Origin: Dipetalonema caudispina
Lineage: Eukaryota; Nematoda; Chromadorea; Rhabditida; Onchocercidae
Reading direction: 5' to 3'
Length of the DNA: 64,000 nt
Assembly (NCBI GenBank): GCA_013365325.1
Contig: JABVXV010000029.1
Coordinates: forward strand, 358,265-422,264
The notes under the pieces were generated by a model. That model saw only the letters and a list, made by a program, of their open reading frames with translations, made no database searches and had not been told where the DNA came from. Each line of letters starts with the position of its first letter. Within the stretch, counting starts at the first letter, position 1. Positions 36,170 to 49,280 of the stretch are shown here, in pieces. Position numbers and translations under genes: made by a program.

Positions 36170-37352
36170 TTTTTAGGAAACATCCATTAAAAAAAAAAGT
36201 GGAAATGAACATCTTCAACGACCCATTTGTACATTTCTGAAAACATAGTATTGACAATATTCAAGAATTGCTTGGGTATTTACATAAAACATATAGTATC
36301 CAACTTATCCACAGTAGTTTTCATAATTCTAAGGACAGCTTAGAAATTATCACTGTTCTTCAATACACTAACAGTTATTCCATTCAAATATAACCGTGGA
36401 ATATTCAATAATTTATGGTTCACTATAATCTCGTATGAATGTAGCCTGTGATTCCATATTGCCACATTGCATTCTTTGTAATATTCTAGATTTTTAAGTT
36501 ACGATAAATAACATTTTTACCCACTAAGCAACTAACTTCACAGAGTATGAAATATTATATAACAAACGAAGATATCACGGGAAAAAAAGCTTCTCACGCC
36601 AATATTCTACAAATCCGTCAGTTGATCCAGAGCGTCAGCAAAACGAAATACATCCAATCTACCTAACAATCACACAGAAAAAAATAATATTGCATCCGAC
36701 AGAGGGAATCTGAGCTGCATTTCTTTATTTGCAGAAAACACATATAAAAGATATTTTACCAAAAACAGTGTTCAGTTTTATCGAGAAATTCAAAATTTTT
36801 CATGTGACACAGCACTTTTCAAAAAAAAGAAAAAAAAAAGAATGCAATTAAATAAAAGTTGCTAAAGTCAATAACACAATAAAAACAACAAATATTAGCA
36901 TATCAGATACTCAACTAAAAAACTCAAGAAAATATTTTTGTAAAGAAAACCACTGGCGCTCAGTTGAGATTCATAATTATCGCAGGTAAATTGTGACACA
37001 AGAGAAAACTACGCAACGATCAAGATATCCGATGATATCACTGTGAGATGTCGATAACAACCTGCTTAGCATTATGCCTAATTAGCTAAATAAACATCTA
37101 GATTCAAGATTATTATAAAAAAAAAGACAATGGAAAGTGATATGATAGAGAAGTAAAATCAAGACTAACTTATGTCATACCACTTTACTGGGATACAATT
37201 GAAAATTGGGAATACAAAACAACCATAAATTTTGAGGTGGAACTCAATACAAACCACTATAGCGATGAATCAATGGGATTACAATCGGTAAGTTCCTGGC
37301 AAAAAATAAAGCACAACTGTTGAGGCACCAACAATTTCTACCAACAATTTCT
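36170..37352. other. Intergenic between EDC3 and TMEM170
   Basis: Stretch of 1.2 kb with no supported gene. It should contain the EDC3 3' UTR and the TMEM170 promoter. AT-rich, with short poly-A runs. Confidence 0.6.
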
Positions 37353-40300
37353 TTAACACAAAACAATATCTTGTGTGGCAAATGCACGTGAAAGACACGC
37401 AGCAGAATCAGCATCCATCCAGGCAAACGGTATCCCAATATCTGCGACACCACACAAACTATCTGAGTTCTTCTGCTTTACAGCTACAATAACGAGCAAT
37501 AATTATAATGCTTGAAACAGTTTTCATCGTATAATGTAATTTTGATTAATTTATGAATGAGACAATTTGACTGGAAAACATGACTGGAATAATTTATTGC
37601 ATGAATTATAAAATAAGTAAATATCTGCAACCTTTCCTAATAGGTCAACTGAAACAAAATATGCTAAAAGTCTACAGAATATCCATAGATGGAGTCATCG
37701 GAAAAAATTTGATATCTTTCTCCATAATATAGATAATACATATATGGCCGCAGCTTACATAACGTTAGGAATAATTTTTTATTGCAACTACTTTGTTCTT
37801 TAAAAATTTGGTGGACCCTATGATTAAAAAAACCTGAAAAAACTTACAATCGTCGTTATCAGTTCCAACACCAACCATTAAAACATGTTCATTTTTGACG
37901 AGCTCTGGCGGTTTTTCTATACAAATTAAATGTGGTGATGGCCACAAATTCTTTATCCATTCTTTCACACTCCCCAGAAGCAAAGGGCCCAAAACGACAA
38001 TAAGCTGTAATGAATTCAATCGGTGATTCGAAAAATTATACGCCATTGTAATTTTGCTTTTCGTTCAGTGAAAAAAAAAAAAGGAAAGAAAAAAACATCT
38101 TTAAAAGACAATTACTTTGTGACGAAGGATGGTGAAGTGATTTTTTTATCGAAGTTCTTTAGCAGTTAATGAAATTATAATTATGCTTAACACAAGATGA
38201 TAATTCGAAAAATAAAAACTATATTAAACCACGAGAAGACCAGTAACGTAAGATAGCTCAATTTCATTTTCATCAACAAAATAAGCTCTATTTTACTATG
38301 AAACCTAAGCCGACATTTTATAGAAAACACAGAAATGAAAACAAAAACAATTACCTGAACATCATATTTCGGAAGCTCCTGCACATTATGAACTTGAAGT
38401 ACGTGCGGTAAGTTGTACTGACCAAGTAAGCATGAATAAACAATTGTTTGGCAAGCTCTGTTTGAAATGTGACGCAAAAACATCGTTGTCAAGAAAGTAT
38501 TAACCGCTGCTGAGTCCACTACAACCATTTGACTAACCATTATTTCAAACCTGTAATTTCTGAACTTGTGTATACAAATTTATTTCAAACATTCTAAGTC
38601 TTAATTACTTGCTGGAACATTTTTGATAGTTTCACACTTGAAGGCTTTTGTATTTGCAACTTTTTTTTTAGAATTCCAAATTTTTGGTGGCATTTCAGAA
38701 TCCCTACCGCTAGTTAATACCAAAGCAAAAAGTTTACGTACTTTGGTTTGCATGAAAATTTTTTTTCTATACAATGCAGTTTTTCTTGCTTTATTTGTGA
38801 GAGAGAGTACAATTAAGAATAGAAATATTGCTTTCCAGAGACTTGTACTACAGCACAGTAAGACATCAAATTAGAGTTGGAACTATTAATCGCCTACAAA
38901 TCAATAGACAGTGCCAGTATTAAAGATGAAAATGAAGGTTTGATACATATCTAAATTATATTGTACTATTTTTATTATTAAAATACGACAAATTAAGAAA
39001 AAAAAAAAAACTTACCTATCAATAATGTTCCAAATAAACATCATTAAACGATCGGCAATCATTACGTGGAATATATCACTTCCCAAATAAGGTTCTGCTC
39101 TCTGAAACGATAGCGTTGGAGAAATAAATGCAAATAAAGAGAACTATCTCCTTAACCCATTAGAACTACTTAACTGAACATTAAATGAGATTTGAAGTCG
39201 AAAATTGTTTACGTATGGTAAAAATCGACAAGAAAAATATTCAAAAGTAACCTGCAAAAACTTTTCCTTATCACAGGGTTTTAAAAATGGAATCCGTTGT
39301 CCTTCTATTGTTTTTTCAAAACGCGCTGCAATAAACTGATCGTGTGTCTTCGTTGTCCATGAGGTAACCCTTGATGGGTCCGAAATGATATTTTCGAAAT
39401 GTTCGTAATTCTTCTGCGCAAACTGCGGTCCCAGAGCTGAGATTTCCTTCTGCTCGGAAATATTTGCATTTTTTTCCTATTATATTAAAATAATTTATCG
39501 ATGAACTGACTGGCATCACAGAGAAGGAAAGCATTCATCAAATCGTCGGGAACTATCAAGAAGAAACCACTGACAATACAAATAATTAATATAAGGATGA
39601 TGACGAGACAAAAATTTCAACGGCGGATAGTTTGAAAAGAATCAATTTTCAATCCAAAGAACCACTAAGTGACCTGTTGTCATGATTCATGTAAGCGAAC
39701 AATATCCGTGATCATGACTTTACAAAAAGAATTGGAAAACAAATACATCAAATTCAATACAAATACAACTTACGTAATTTCGGAAAATCTCCAAATTTTT
39801 TTCAAAATCGAAGTCCTCATTCAAATCAAAATCAATCGGTTTGATGAGACCCTCATTTGTTTTTTTATCTCGATTATTCTGACCGATAACATCTGTTTCC
39901 GATATCCCACCATGCCCACGATCTAAAATTGACATTGCTAAAATAAGTATAATATCAAAATTTGGAAAAAAGAAAAACTGACAGAATCAAATGATCTAAT
40001 AACATCTACGCTTTTTCAGCGCATCCTTTCAAATCAAAACCTAAGCACACACAACCACATGCTTACTTCGTCTTCCCTTCTGTGACGAGCCAGTTGCACA
40101 TGATAGTAACTTCGGTTCACCACTATTTGCAGCAAAACGTCTCCCACCTGAGGTGTGAGTTCCACGTCCACAGTTTAATTTTGCCCTGAAAAAATTCAAT
40201 GACGGATATTGATAGTGGTTTAATGTCTTAAACAAGCAAAACATTGGTAAAGAGCTATTAAATGAGTACGATGGACGGTCGATCGATTAAAACAGTTACA

Positions 40301-41487
40301 GTTTCCAGAAAAAAAAACCACTTACAATGGCTTAGTTATTGGCGATGAACAGGACGAACCAGAGGGAGAAGAACAAGGCGACTGCTGTTGCTGATTCGCG
40401 TGGAGGGGTGCGTTAGTAAACACAGAACCTGTGACGGTACCGATATTACCAGTATTCTTGTGAGTATTTGCAGTTAAATTTACTCGATGTACCGCCCCCG
40501 AATGTTTTGTTGCTTTCGATGGGCAATCACCGGCAGTATATGGTACAATTTTCTGAACATTCATTGAATGTTCGGCAGGTCTTTTGATTTCTTTCGTAGC
40601 TGCAGAATCATCGAGAGTATTCGTAGATTCTGCATTAGTTCTTCCAGAAATGACCTGAATAATGCGATTCGTTTTAAATCAGAAAGAAATCCCGAGTGAA
40701 GCCAAAAACAGGAATTATTGAAACATTGTTCAATCAAAAACGATGGAGACGTGATGAACTGATTACTTACTTAAAATCGCTTGAACATATGGAAGTATTT
40801 AAAATCATATGAAAACATGAGAGCATTTACCTCTCGTTACTTTATTTATAGTCAACAAAAAACTGAAAGTAGACACTTTTACGATCAATCAACCTGGTAA
40901 TAATCCGAAATCACCTTTTTTGGCTTTGACTCAGTTTCAAATTCACTAAACTATTCAATTTATTAAATTATCGGAAATATTTATAAACTAATACATAGAA
41001 TTGTCCACAGTTGTTATAATCACAAGTAATTCCCTTTATTTTCATCTCAGTTTCGTAAATTATTCTCTAACCTCACCTTTCTGTCCCTTGTTTCAGCCTC
41101 AACATTCAAAATTCGGAAGGAAAGAATTGAACTAATCGGGAACTTTCGTTCATGTCCACCCATTGGCTTACCATTTCTGCAAAAAGACTTGTTCCAGAAT
41201 TCGTTATTGAAATCTTCAAACTGAAAGAAAATTTAAAAACAAAACGTATTACTTTTATGCAATATATCAAGCTAGATAATGAGATCAGATTCTCCCATAA
41301 TTAAACTTCCCAGACAAATCTCAATAGAAAGAGAGGGAGAGAGGAAGAAGGAGAAAAAAAAAAGGCCATACAAAAAGGGTCGTTCTACGAGTACGACTCG
41401 TTTATCCGTATCGACGGACTTGATCCGTCCCTGAATACATTTACCATTTCTCATATTCAACGTTACCACTTGTCCAACGTCGGTCAT
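37353..41487 (-). CDS. edc-3: Enhancer of mRNA decapping 3 (EDC3)
   Basis: Ten minus-strand exons (41487-41372, 41220-41172, 40654-40326, 40185-40067, 39937-39774, 39476-39252, 39101-39016, 38550-38355, 38004-37848, 37483-37353) keep phase throughout and encode 523 residues, near the human 508. An N-terminal divergent LSm domain (MTDVGQVVTLNMRNGKCIQG, about residues 1-55) is followed by a long polar, Ser/Thr/Gln-rich linker. Then comes the FDF motif (LNEDFDFEKNLEIF, around 245-258) and a C-terminal YjeF_N-like Rossmann domain ending in the ADIGIPFAW strand. EDC3 is a P-body scaffold: LSm binds DCP2 helical leucine-rich motifs, FDF binds the DEAD-box helicase DDX6/CGH-1, and YjeF_N dimerises. 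The YjeF_N part is divergent. Poly-T/purine tracts in introns make small shifts possible, but homology supports the chosen joins. Confidence 0.88.
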
Positions 41488-42839
41488 TAATATTGTGATC
41501 GACCTGAACAGTTTTAGAGATAAACAAATTTTTTGTCTCAGAAAAGTTACTTAAATAAGTGAATTTTTTCACTAACAAACATGAACATTATAGGAAAAGA
41601 GGTGGTCATATATGAATCACCTGCCAATTTTCTTCTGTTCCAATGCTGAGGACAGAATCTAAAATACCGGAAGGTAAGGAAATGCTAAGAGAACCTCTAA
41701 AGAGATCCTTGAAAATTGACTCCAGAGGGACTCGAACTAATCAATTTTAGTTACTCAGCATTGGAACATAGAAAATATAAAAATAAAATAAAATAAAATA
41801 CATAAAATAATAAAAATAAAATACACTCCGAAATATACGACAAAGAACTAATTCAAAAGTTTCATCTTTCAGAATTTAAAATGAATGAAAAAAACTCTGC
41901 AAACAAAAATTAAATTAACTAGCTAGATCCTCATCGAATCACTTACATTTTCGTGATCGTGCAGCAACAGATGATAACTCACACCACAATACAAAAATAA
42001 TATCAATTATTCCAGATGGATAGGTAATTTTTGATCTTAAATATGATCGCTAAGTGGGCATTTTCCTGGGAAGTTCTTCAGATCGTAATGATCTATAAAG
42101 ATGAATACGAGATCGAATCGCATGGGGTGCCATCAGTAGAGAAATTTTGCCAATTCCAGCAAAATAATTCATAAGGTTAAGGTTGCAGTAAGAGGGAACT
42201 GCAACTATCAAAAACAGTACTGGGATATCAGAAGTAACGGAACTACCTAAGGTACATTGAACATAAATGAAAGGTAGTAGACTTATAGAAAACCACAATC
42301 TAGCAAGATCATCTTAACAAAATGCGCTGCAACATCTATCCTATTTCCTCAAGTGAGAATTCACTCAATGCACTGCTCTATGGTGCATTTTCTTTTTTAT
42401 TATAAATAATCTTAAGCAATCAATCTCCTACTATCCTTATTCAGTCCATATTTTTAAAACCTAAAAAATCACCCGCAACACACCGAAAATCACCCGCGAT
42501 GCACCGAACTACGTAATGTCAGATCGGACCAAACATTATTTCCTGATTTAGATGTTTCGTTTCATAACACGTCAAACTGGGCCGCATTCTGAAAAGGCCC
42601 GATGTGAAAATGCTTTTCCTTGGTCTCTGGGAACTCTCAAGTTGTAAGGTTTGCGGGGATCTTCGATCTTTTTTCATTCCTGTTGGGAGTGTAGGATTAT
42701 GTAATATAATAATGAGTATTAGGAGGGATTTTCAAGTGTAATTATATCGGAAAAAGTACCGAATTAATATTTTTTATATTTTTCTTTCAAAAACTGATAG
42801 CATTTCAGGATGTCTTAAGCAGCAGGATGTACGATGAAA
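41488..42839. other. Shared upstream region of divergent edc-3 and mrpl-54
   Basis: Stretch of 1.35 kb between two divergent start codons, so it should carry both promoters. Contains an imperfect foldback (41636-41768) and an AAAAT/AAATA simple repeat near 41779-41823. No supported ORF. Confidence 0.6.
41636..41768. repeat. Inverted repeat with 15-bp exact arms
   Basis: TGTTCCAATGCTGAG at 41636-41650 is exactly complementary to CTCAGCATTGGAACA at 41754-41768, with 103 bp between. Inside the arms, ctaaaat on the left and attttag on the right can extend the stem after a short bulge. It could be a small foldback element or a structured transcript. No ORF inside. Confidence 0.6.
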
Positions 42840-44199
42840 ATGTTTACTAAAACGATAGTTGCTTTATCTCAATACGTAAGGTCACCAAATTGCATAAAGT
42901 TATCAGGATTAGTACCTTTTACTCATGGTAAGTGGTTTCCTACATGGGAAGATTAGTAGAAACTGCGACTGTGCCGAGTGAATTGTGATCTAAACACTCG
43001 TAGTTCTGCAAAATAACTATTGCTTTACGACTATTCTTACCTTATTTGATAAGTTAATAAGTTAATTTGTTTGCTTAGTAAGCAAAATTAGTTTGATTTC
43101 AAAACTTTGGGATGATTCAGGAAGACAGCTCTCAAAAGGACTGTTATTGTTTTAACCTTACATTGGCTTAGCAAACAAACCTTAGATACATAGATAGTTG
43201 TTCTGATGAACAAAGAATGATCCATAGAATGGACGATGAAATTTCCTTTTGCTCATGAATTCATTTTTTTCATTTGACTCTACGGTTACACCTATGGAAT
43301 TCCCTGTCATCCTGTATTCGTCTGTTTATTTGTTTTACATCCAGTTAACATTGACTAAACAGTGATCTTGATTTTTCCTTGCTACACAATTGGTTTAGTT
43401 CTTTGTTCTGATCAAATTATTATACCTTTGGTTCTTCTCATGCTTGTGGACTCTTCCCCTTATTTGATAACAAGACGAATTTCAAGTTAGCACGTTTGTG
43501 CATCGTTCAATTAATTGGTCAGTTGTCAGTTTTTCATTTCAGGATTTGTAATGATATTAAGGAATTATGCCGCAGTAGGTTCGAAAATTATTGCTGAAAA
43601 GGAGGATAAAGGTTTCATTGATTTGAATACCGAAAAACTATGCACTCATGTCTGTGTAAATCATCTTATTGAAGGTATGTTTAAACAGTGAAGTTTTCTA
43701 CATTGAATTTATTGTACATATTCTAATTTGATCCTTCAGTTACTGAATCATTTAACAGTCATCATGCGTTTCTCAGATCTGAAAATAAAGTCAGAAAAAA
43801 AAAAACCTCTCGGTGTTTTAATTTAGTTAAATTTAGCAGTTGTTAACTATAGGTGGAGAAGATCCGAAAATTTTGCCCGATTCCGAATATCCACCATGGC
43901 TTTTTGAACTGAGGTTGGAAAGAAAAAAAGAATTGGAAGATTTAGATCCAGAAGTTGATGGCTGGCTTTATTGGCGAGAGTATCGGTTGGTCAGTATTTC
44001 ATCTCATTGTAGAATGTTTGATCTTTTGTGAATATATTCTCATGTATATGGAAGAGTTGTAAAAATTTAATTTTAGCGACAGCTACGTCAAATTCGCCGA
44101 GTAGAAAAGCTAAAACATAAGTTTATCAATCTACAAGACTCGCCGACAATGCAGAGAAGTGGTTATCGGGGAAAGAAAACGTCTTTATATGAAATATGA
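42840..44199 (+). CDS. mrpl-54: Mitochondrial ribosomal protein mL54 (MRPL54)
   Basis: Four exons (42840-42927, 43543-43674, 43853-43989, 44077-44199) encode 159 residues with matching phases. The N-terminus is basic and amphipathic with few acids (MFTKTIVALSQYVRSPNC), as expected for a mitochondrial import signal. The conserved mL54 core is EDPKILPDSEYPPWLFEL, followed by the WLYWREYRLRQLRQIRR helix and a basic C-terminus. The protein is a component of the large mitochondrial ribosomal subunit. A tract ending in acceptor catttcag lies about 30 bp before the ATG, consistent with trans-splicing. Confidence 0.92.
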
Positions 44200-47100
44200 T
44201 GCTTGCTTATGCGTGACTGTGGTACTGTGCACTGTATAATTTCTAACATTAGTCATCCAAAAATCCTGATCTTGTATTTGTTTTTCCGGGTACTTGTATA
44301 AATCCTGAAATTGTAGCAAGTAATCAGGAGGTGTAAGAGATTTACTATAAAGTAGGAGAAACATATGATATACTTTTTAAATGGTGAATTCTGCTTCTAA
44401 GTTGAGATTCCAGAACAGCTATAAATGGTTTAACTGTGATACTCCATATTTCTTTGGTTGTAAGTTTTTACGGTGTGCCAGTAAAGTTAGCGAGTTACAC
44501 TTCCATAGTGTTTTTCTTCCTCTTTTTGTTGTTATTATATGCTAGTTTTTCGATCTACATTGTCTATTAAATGCCTTCCATTATTTGTTATTAACAGTTA
44601 ATGCGCATTTATCACATGTGTATTGTCAAAACAACATTCTAGAAACTTGTTATTGATAATGTTGATTGCAGCCTGATGAAGAATATTATAATTTGAGCGT
44701 CTTTAGGGGTAAGTTTTTGTACATAATATAATTTTTACAGATCATGCAATGTTAATTAAGTTTAATATTCTCTAGATGTAGCCACTATTGAAACCATATA
44801 AATTACTAGATTCGATGTCTTCAATAATTTTAAATGAAACACTGAACGTTCCGTTCAATTTTTTGCAAACCTAACCGGTACTGGTAAAACGGATCAATTT
44901 TATAAGTTATTTTCAAAAATCTATTCATGAATGAAGCATACGTAAGACGAAATGGAATGTCTAAAGTTTGTAATCTTAAAATTTGTACAGTCTTACCAGG
45001 AAAAATATAACTGTCGACAAAAAGCCGTAGATCTTAAATCTGAAGTATCGAATCTTACATAAGTTTATATTTCCGACTCTCAAAACTCACTCAATTCTTC
45101 GTAATAATAATTCAAAATCGTCGTTAGGATTTGAAATCGTAGATCTGATAACACATGGCATTTAATAATTCAACAAAGGAAACGGTACAACACAAAGGAT
45201 ACGACCTGCTTCACCTTTGGCCTTTTCATAGCTATGCATCTTTAGACAATGCTTTCTTTTGCAGTGTTTATTGTAAGAATCTTCTGCTCACAAGCAACCC
45301 TTTATCGTGTTCACACGCTTTCATCAAAGGATTATAAATTACGAAAACCATATGGACCCTTTGTACGGCAAATAGCGCATTCATTTGTTTAGATTATCCG
45401 GTTTGTTATCAATATTGTAATGTCATCATTATCATGATTATCACTGTTGTCATCATCAGCTGGAAGATGTCTTCATGTCGATCCGGATTACGGTATCCAT
45501 ATGTCAGTAATTCCTAGAACTTAGTAGACGAAGGATGATTACTGTAATTAAAATTTCTTAATAATAAATTTTAATGACATATATCACTGCACTTGAGAAG
45601 AGTATGTCAAATACTTCAATTGACATGCTAGAAAATAACGAGGAGGAATGGGATGCAAAATACCAAGATGTATCAATTGATGGTCGTATTTACATCATTA
45701 TAAACAATATTCTGGAATGATGTAGTAAAATTTCGAAACTTCTAGCGAGCCATACAAACGATTCATTTAATAAGTGCAATGCCTTTCAATAAAAATATTT
45801 CTTTGAACCTTTAACATACAGAATTCTTATAATTTAACTTCAATAATTACAAGATGGATATCAATGATAATAAACTCTCATATTTATGCTCGTATTATAT
45901 ATGATGCAATTTATCATATATTTCAAAATTGGTAGTGAAAAAAAAAAGTTCAACATTGAAAAAGTTACTGATTTTTCTCATCTTCTTTATTAGCACATTA
46001 TCAGTTCAAATTCAAAAACTCTCGATGTTTGTAAACGCTCGGGAAAGTATTTGGTAAAATATCTTCTCATAATTGATTTACCGGAAAAAAGACGATAACA
46101 TGCAAAAAGTTAGTCAAAATCATTTCATTTTACACATCTATCTATTGCCGGAAATTAAAGGATGTATAAAAATTCATCTGAAGCATAAATTTAAATTCAT
46201 GAATTCCTCTTCAGTAAGCTGAACAATGAAGAGAAAACAGTGATGATCATAGAACTGGCAATAATTTCCATAACAGTTGAGAATGTAGATCGACAATGGT
46301 AACCCTCAGAGATTGTTATCATATCATCATCATCTAACAAGACATGTCTTACCACATGTTTACAGCGTGTAACTGAAATGAATGAAGTTTTTTTTCCTGT
46401 TTTTTTTTTCTTCTTTTTTCTTTTTTCAATTTTTTTTTTCTTGCGAAAAGAGACAATTGAAGGTGAAATTAGGATGCTAAATTTTATTTGAAAAAATTTC
46501 AGGTTTCAATTCTTCTTTTCCACTTTTCTTCCATAAATATTAGGAAACAGTTAGTAATTTGATCTGAAAATCTGGTTCTCTTGATATCATATAAATTTCG
46601 ACATTTAACCACTTAACAAAAAAAAACACTTGGCTCTTTATTTCGTTAATAAAAAGCCAGAGATGATATGATATTTTATCAAGTACCGAAAATGTTTCTT
46701 TTTTCTTTCATCCCAATCATTAAAAGATAGAATGTTGAGGGAAAAAAAAAACGAATGCCCGCATAGAAATTTCTTGTATGGAAGGAAAAAATGCGGTTAA
46801 AAGATCTTTTTCGTAAATATGGCAGTCTCTTTAGCGGAGATTCCTGAACAAATATGTATTCGATTGTTATCAGTAAATGAATGTGTGTGTATGTACGTGT
46901 GTGCATGTGGGTGTGTGTGTGTGTGTGTGTCATCATGATATGTAGAAGTCATGCATTACCACATTCTACCTATTAGATACCCGGTTGTTCGTCCTCTTTG
47001 TCAAGATTAAACTCTCTTCTTTTCACTTGAAACTAATAATTTTCCATTTCTCTTCCTAGCCACATCTCATTAACAAACCATGAATTTCGTTTCTTTTGGC

Positions 47101-49280
47101 CACAACTGTTCCCACTTTTCCACCATTTTGGTCTTCGCTCGATAAATGCTACTGATTGACCTATATGTCAGTTGTCCAATATTGAGATCCTTTCAACTTT
47201 GAGGTGAGATTTATGGCTCTGATATGAGTCCACCTACCTTCTTCTATTACATAGTGTTATCGCACCCTCAAAACAATACTCAACCGCTGACACATACAGG
47301 CACCGACCACCGATATATCGTCACATACATTCACAGACATCACCAGTCCAACATGTACATATACAAACATGCATACATACATATTTGTCGGACAAATACA
47401 TCGATAGGCTGTGACACCAATTATTTGATAATCATCAACAGCAACACCCAGTATCGGATAATAGCAGCATTTACCGCGTTCCAATATGATTTTGAAAAGA
47501 AGAAAAAAAAGTGAGGATCCCTGGAAGATTTCGATAAGAAGCAGCAAATATTATAAACTAGATTCTAACTTTACTCATGACCATACCTATTCAGTGGAAA
47601 CTAAAATTAAAATTCAAATTATGATTTCCGGGTTTTCCTGATTCCCGAAAAGATTCCAGAGCTGATATTGTTTTGAAATGATGCATTAGATGTATTACTA
47701 TTCCCTTCCTTTTTTTTCTTTTTTTTTTTATGAAAGTGACAGGAACAAAATGCTGCATTCTGATGCCTTATCTTCTACACATCAGTCAATATTTTTTTTA
47801 TAATCATTTTCTTTCCTTTTAAGTAAAAGCGTTAAGTGATCCATTTAAAAAATTCCGGTAGCTGAGAAAAAACATTAAGTGATCATTATCAGTCTGATAA
47901 AATCAGAGGATATGATATCTTATAATTGCAAGGATTTCACAGTTTTTAATTCTAATTAGATGAGAAAATGTAAATTGAGGAATGTTAGTTTTAGCTTTGA
48001 TTAAAAAAATTAGAAAGGAAATGGAACGGTAGAAAAATGATGAAAATACACTTATTATTGAAAGATTAATATTGACAAATGATGGAGATAATTTCTTTTT
48101 CCAGTTGATAAGCTAAGTGCAAAATGAAAGGAAGAAATGAAGAAAGGAAATATGTTAGGAAGAATTTTTAGGTAAATACATAATAAGTTAATCATTTATT
48201 TCATATCAAACAGTACGATGATAATTTGATTACTAGAATTGTTAAAATTTTGATGTTGCTTTATTACGTTTTCATCATTTTTTTTTTTCTACATTTTGGA
48301 TGAGACCTATCCGACATCACTCGCAGAATAGTCCTTTTTGGGAGGAAGTGTTGAAGTAATCGCAAATCACTCATACTTATCTCCTTCGTTATCATCCAAC
48401 AATTTTTTTTTTCGGATTAATTACTGCAATTGTATGGAATCAGGTTATAACTTTGGTCTATATATGGAAAATTTAAATTTGCATTGTTTCTTTTCTTGCT
48501 AAAGCACTTTAAAATTTGGTAAAATTAAAAAATTCAAATCAGGTTACACACTTGAAAATCGTACTGAAAATTGAAATTTTACTGTTACATATACATTTAT
48601 TACACGATGGAAAATTGTAATGCTTAATTAACTTACCGATTTGTTGTCTCTCCATTTTGTTCATAATCACATCATTCTATCCTTTAATTGGAATGCTTTC
48701 CGTCTTCAAAAATCAAGCAATATTTATTAAACATTTTTGTGATAACAAATGAATACAATCATCCAGCAAAATTTAAAAAAAAAAAAATGATGCAACCGGA
48801 AGGAAGAAAACGGTAATTTAGAAGTCAATACGTTCAATGGATCCGTCACTGTCCATCGGGTTGATTCATCTTAGCTTCGTCATCTCTTTTTCTGATGCTA
48901 TTTGCTTCTTTTTTTTTTTCCTTCTTGTTCTTTTCTTTCAATAAAATAAATCTATATTACAATTGTCATCCCATGATCGACTTATTCTCGAAATTAAGTC
49001 TTATTTTTGCGGTAATATAAAACGAAAATGTATCTGCTTAAGGATTACATACAATTTGATGTGTAATTGTTATTGTTATAGGATAGTACAACCATACATA
49101 TACACGTATACGTAGCTTTACGTACGTAACATATATGAAGTTAAATTATAAAGTAATATCATTATCACTGTTATTCTGATTAGCGATGACATTAACAGGA
49201 TGATAACTATGTTTAGATATTTAGTTACTTCATACGTTTGACATTAATCTTTGTGATAGTGTGATAAGTTGCATGAATGA
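44200..49280. other. Intergenic, 5 kb
   Basis: No supported gene. Holds a GT-rich microsatellite (46880-46931), polypyrimidine tracts (46387-46442, 47700-47730, 48909-48935) and scattered ATCATC runs. Short ORFs here (for example near 45155-45337) lack motifs and splice partners. Confidence 0.6.
46880..46931. repeat. GT-rich microsatellite
   Basis: Interrupted TG repeats ending in an uninterrupted (GT)n run. The minus-strand Thr-His repeat ORF across it is spurious. Confidence 0.93.

Noticed and set aside
41700..41768. tRNA-like B box on the minus strand (GTTCGAGTCCC)
   Set aside because: Flanking bases cannot form the T-arm stem or an acceptor stem, and no A box or anticodon arm is present at the right spacing.
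45155..45337. 60-aa plus-strand ORF starting MAFNNSTKETVQ
   Set aside because: Single short ORF with no domain, no clear splice partners and no neighbouring exon. Cannot be supported.
46679..46936. Thr-His repeat ORF
   Set aside because: Translation of a GT microsatellite.
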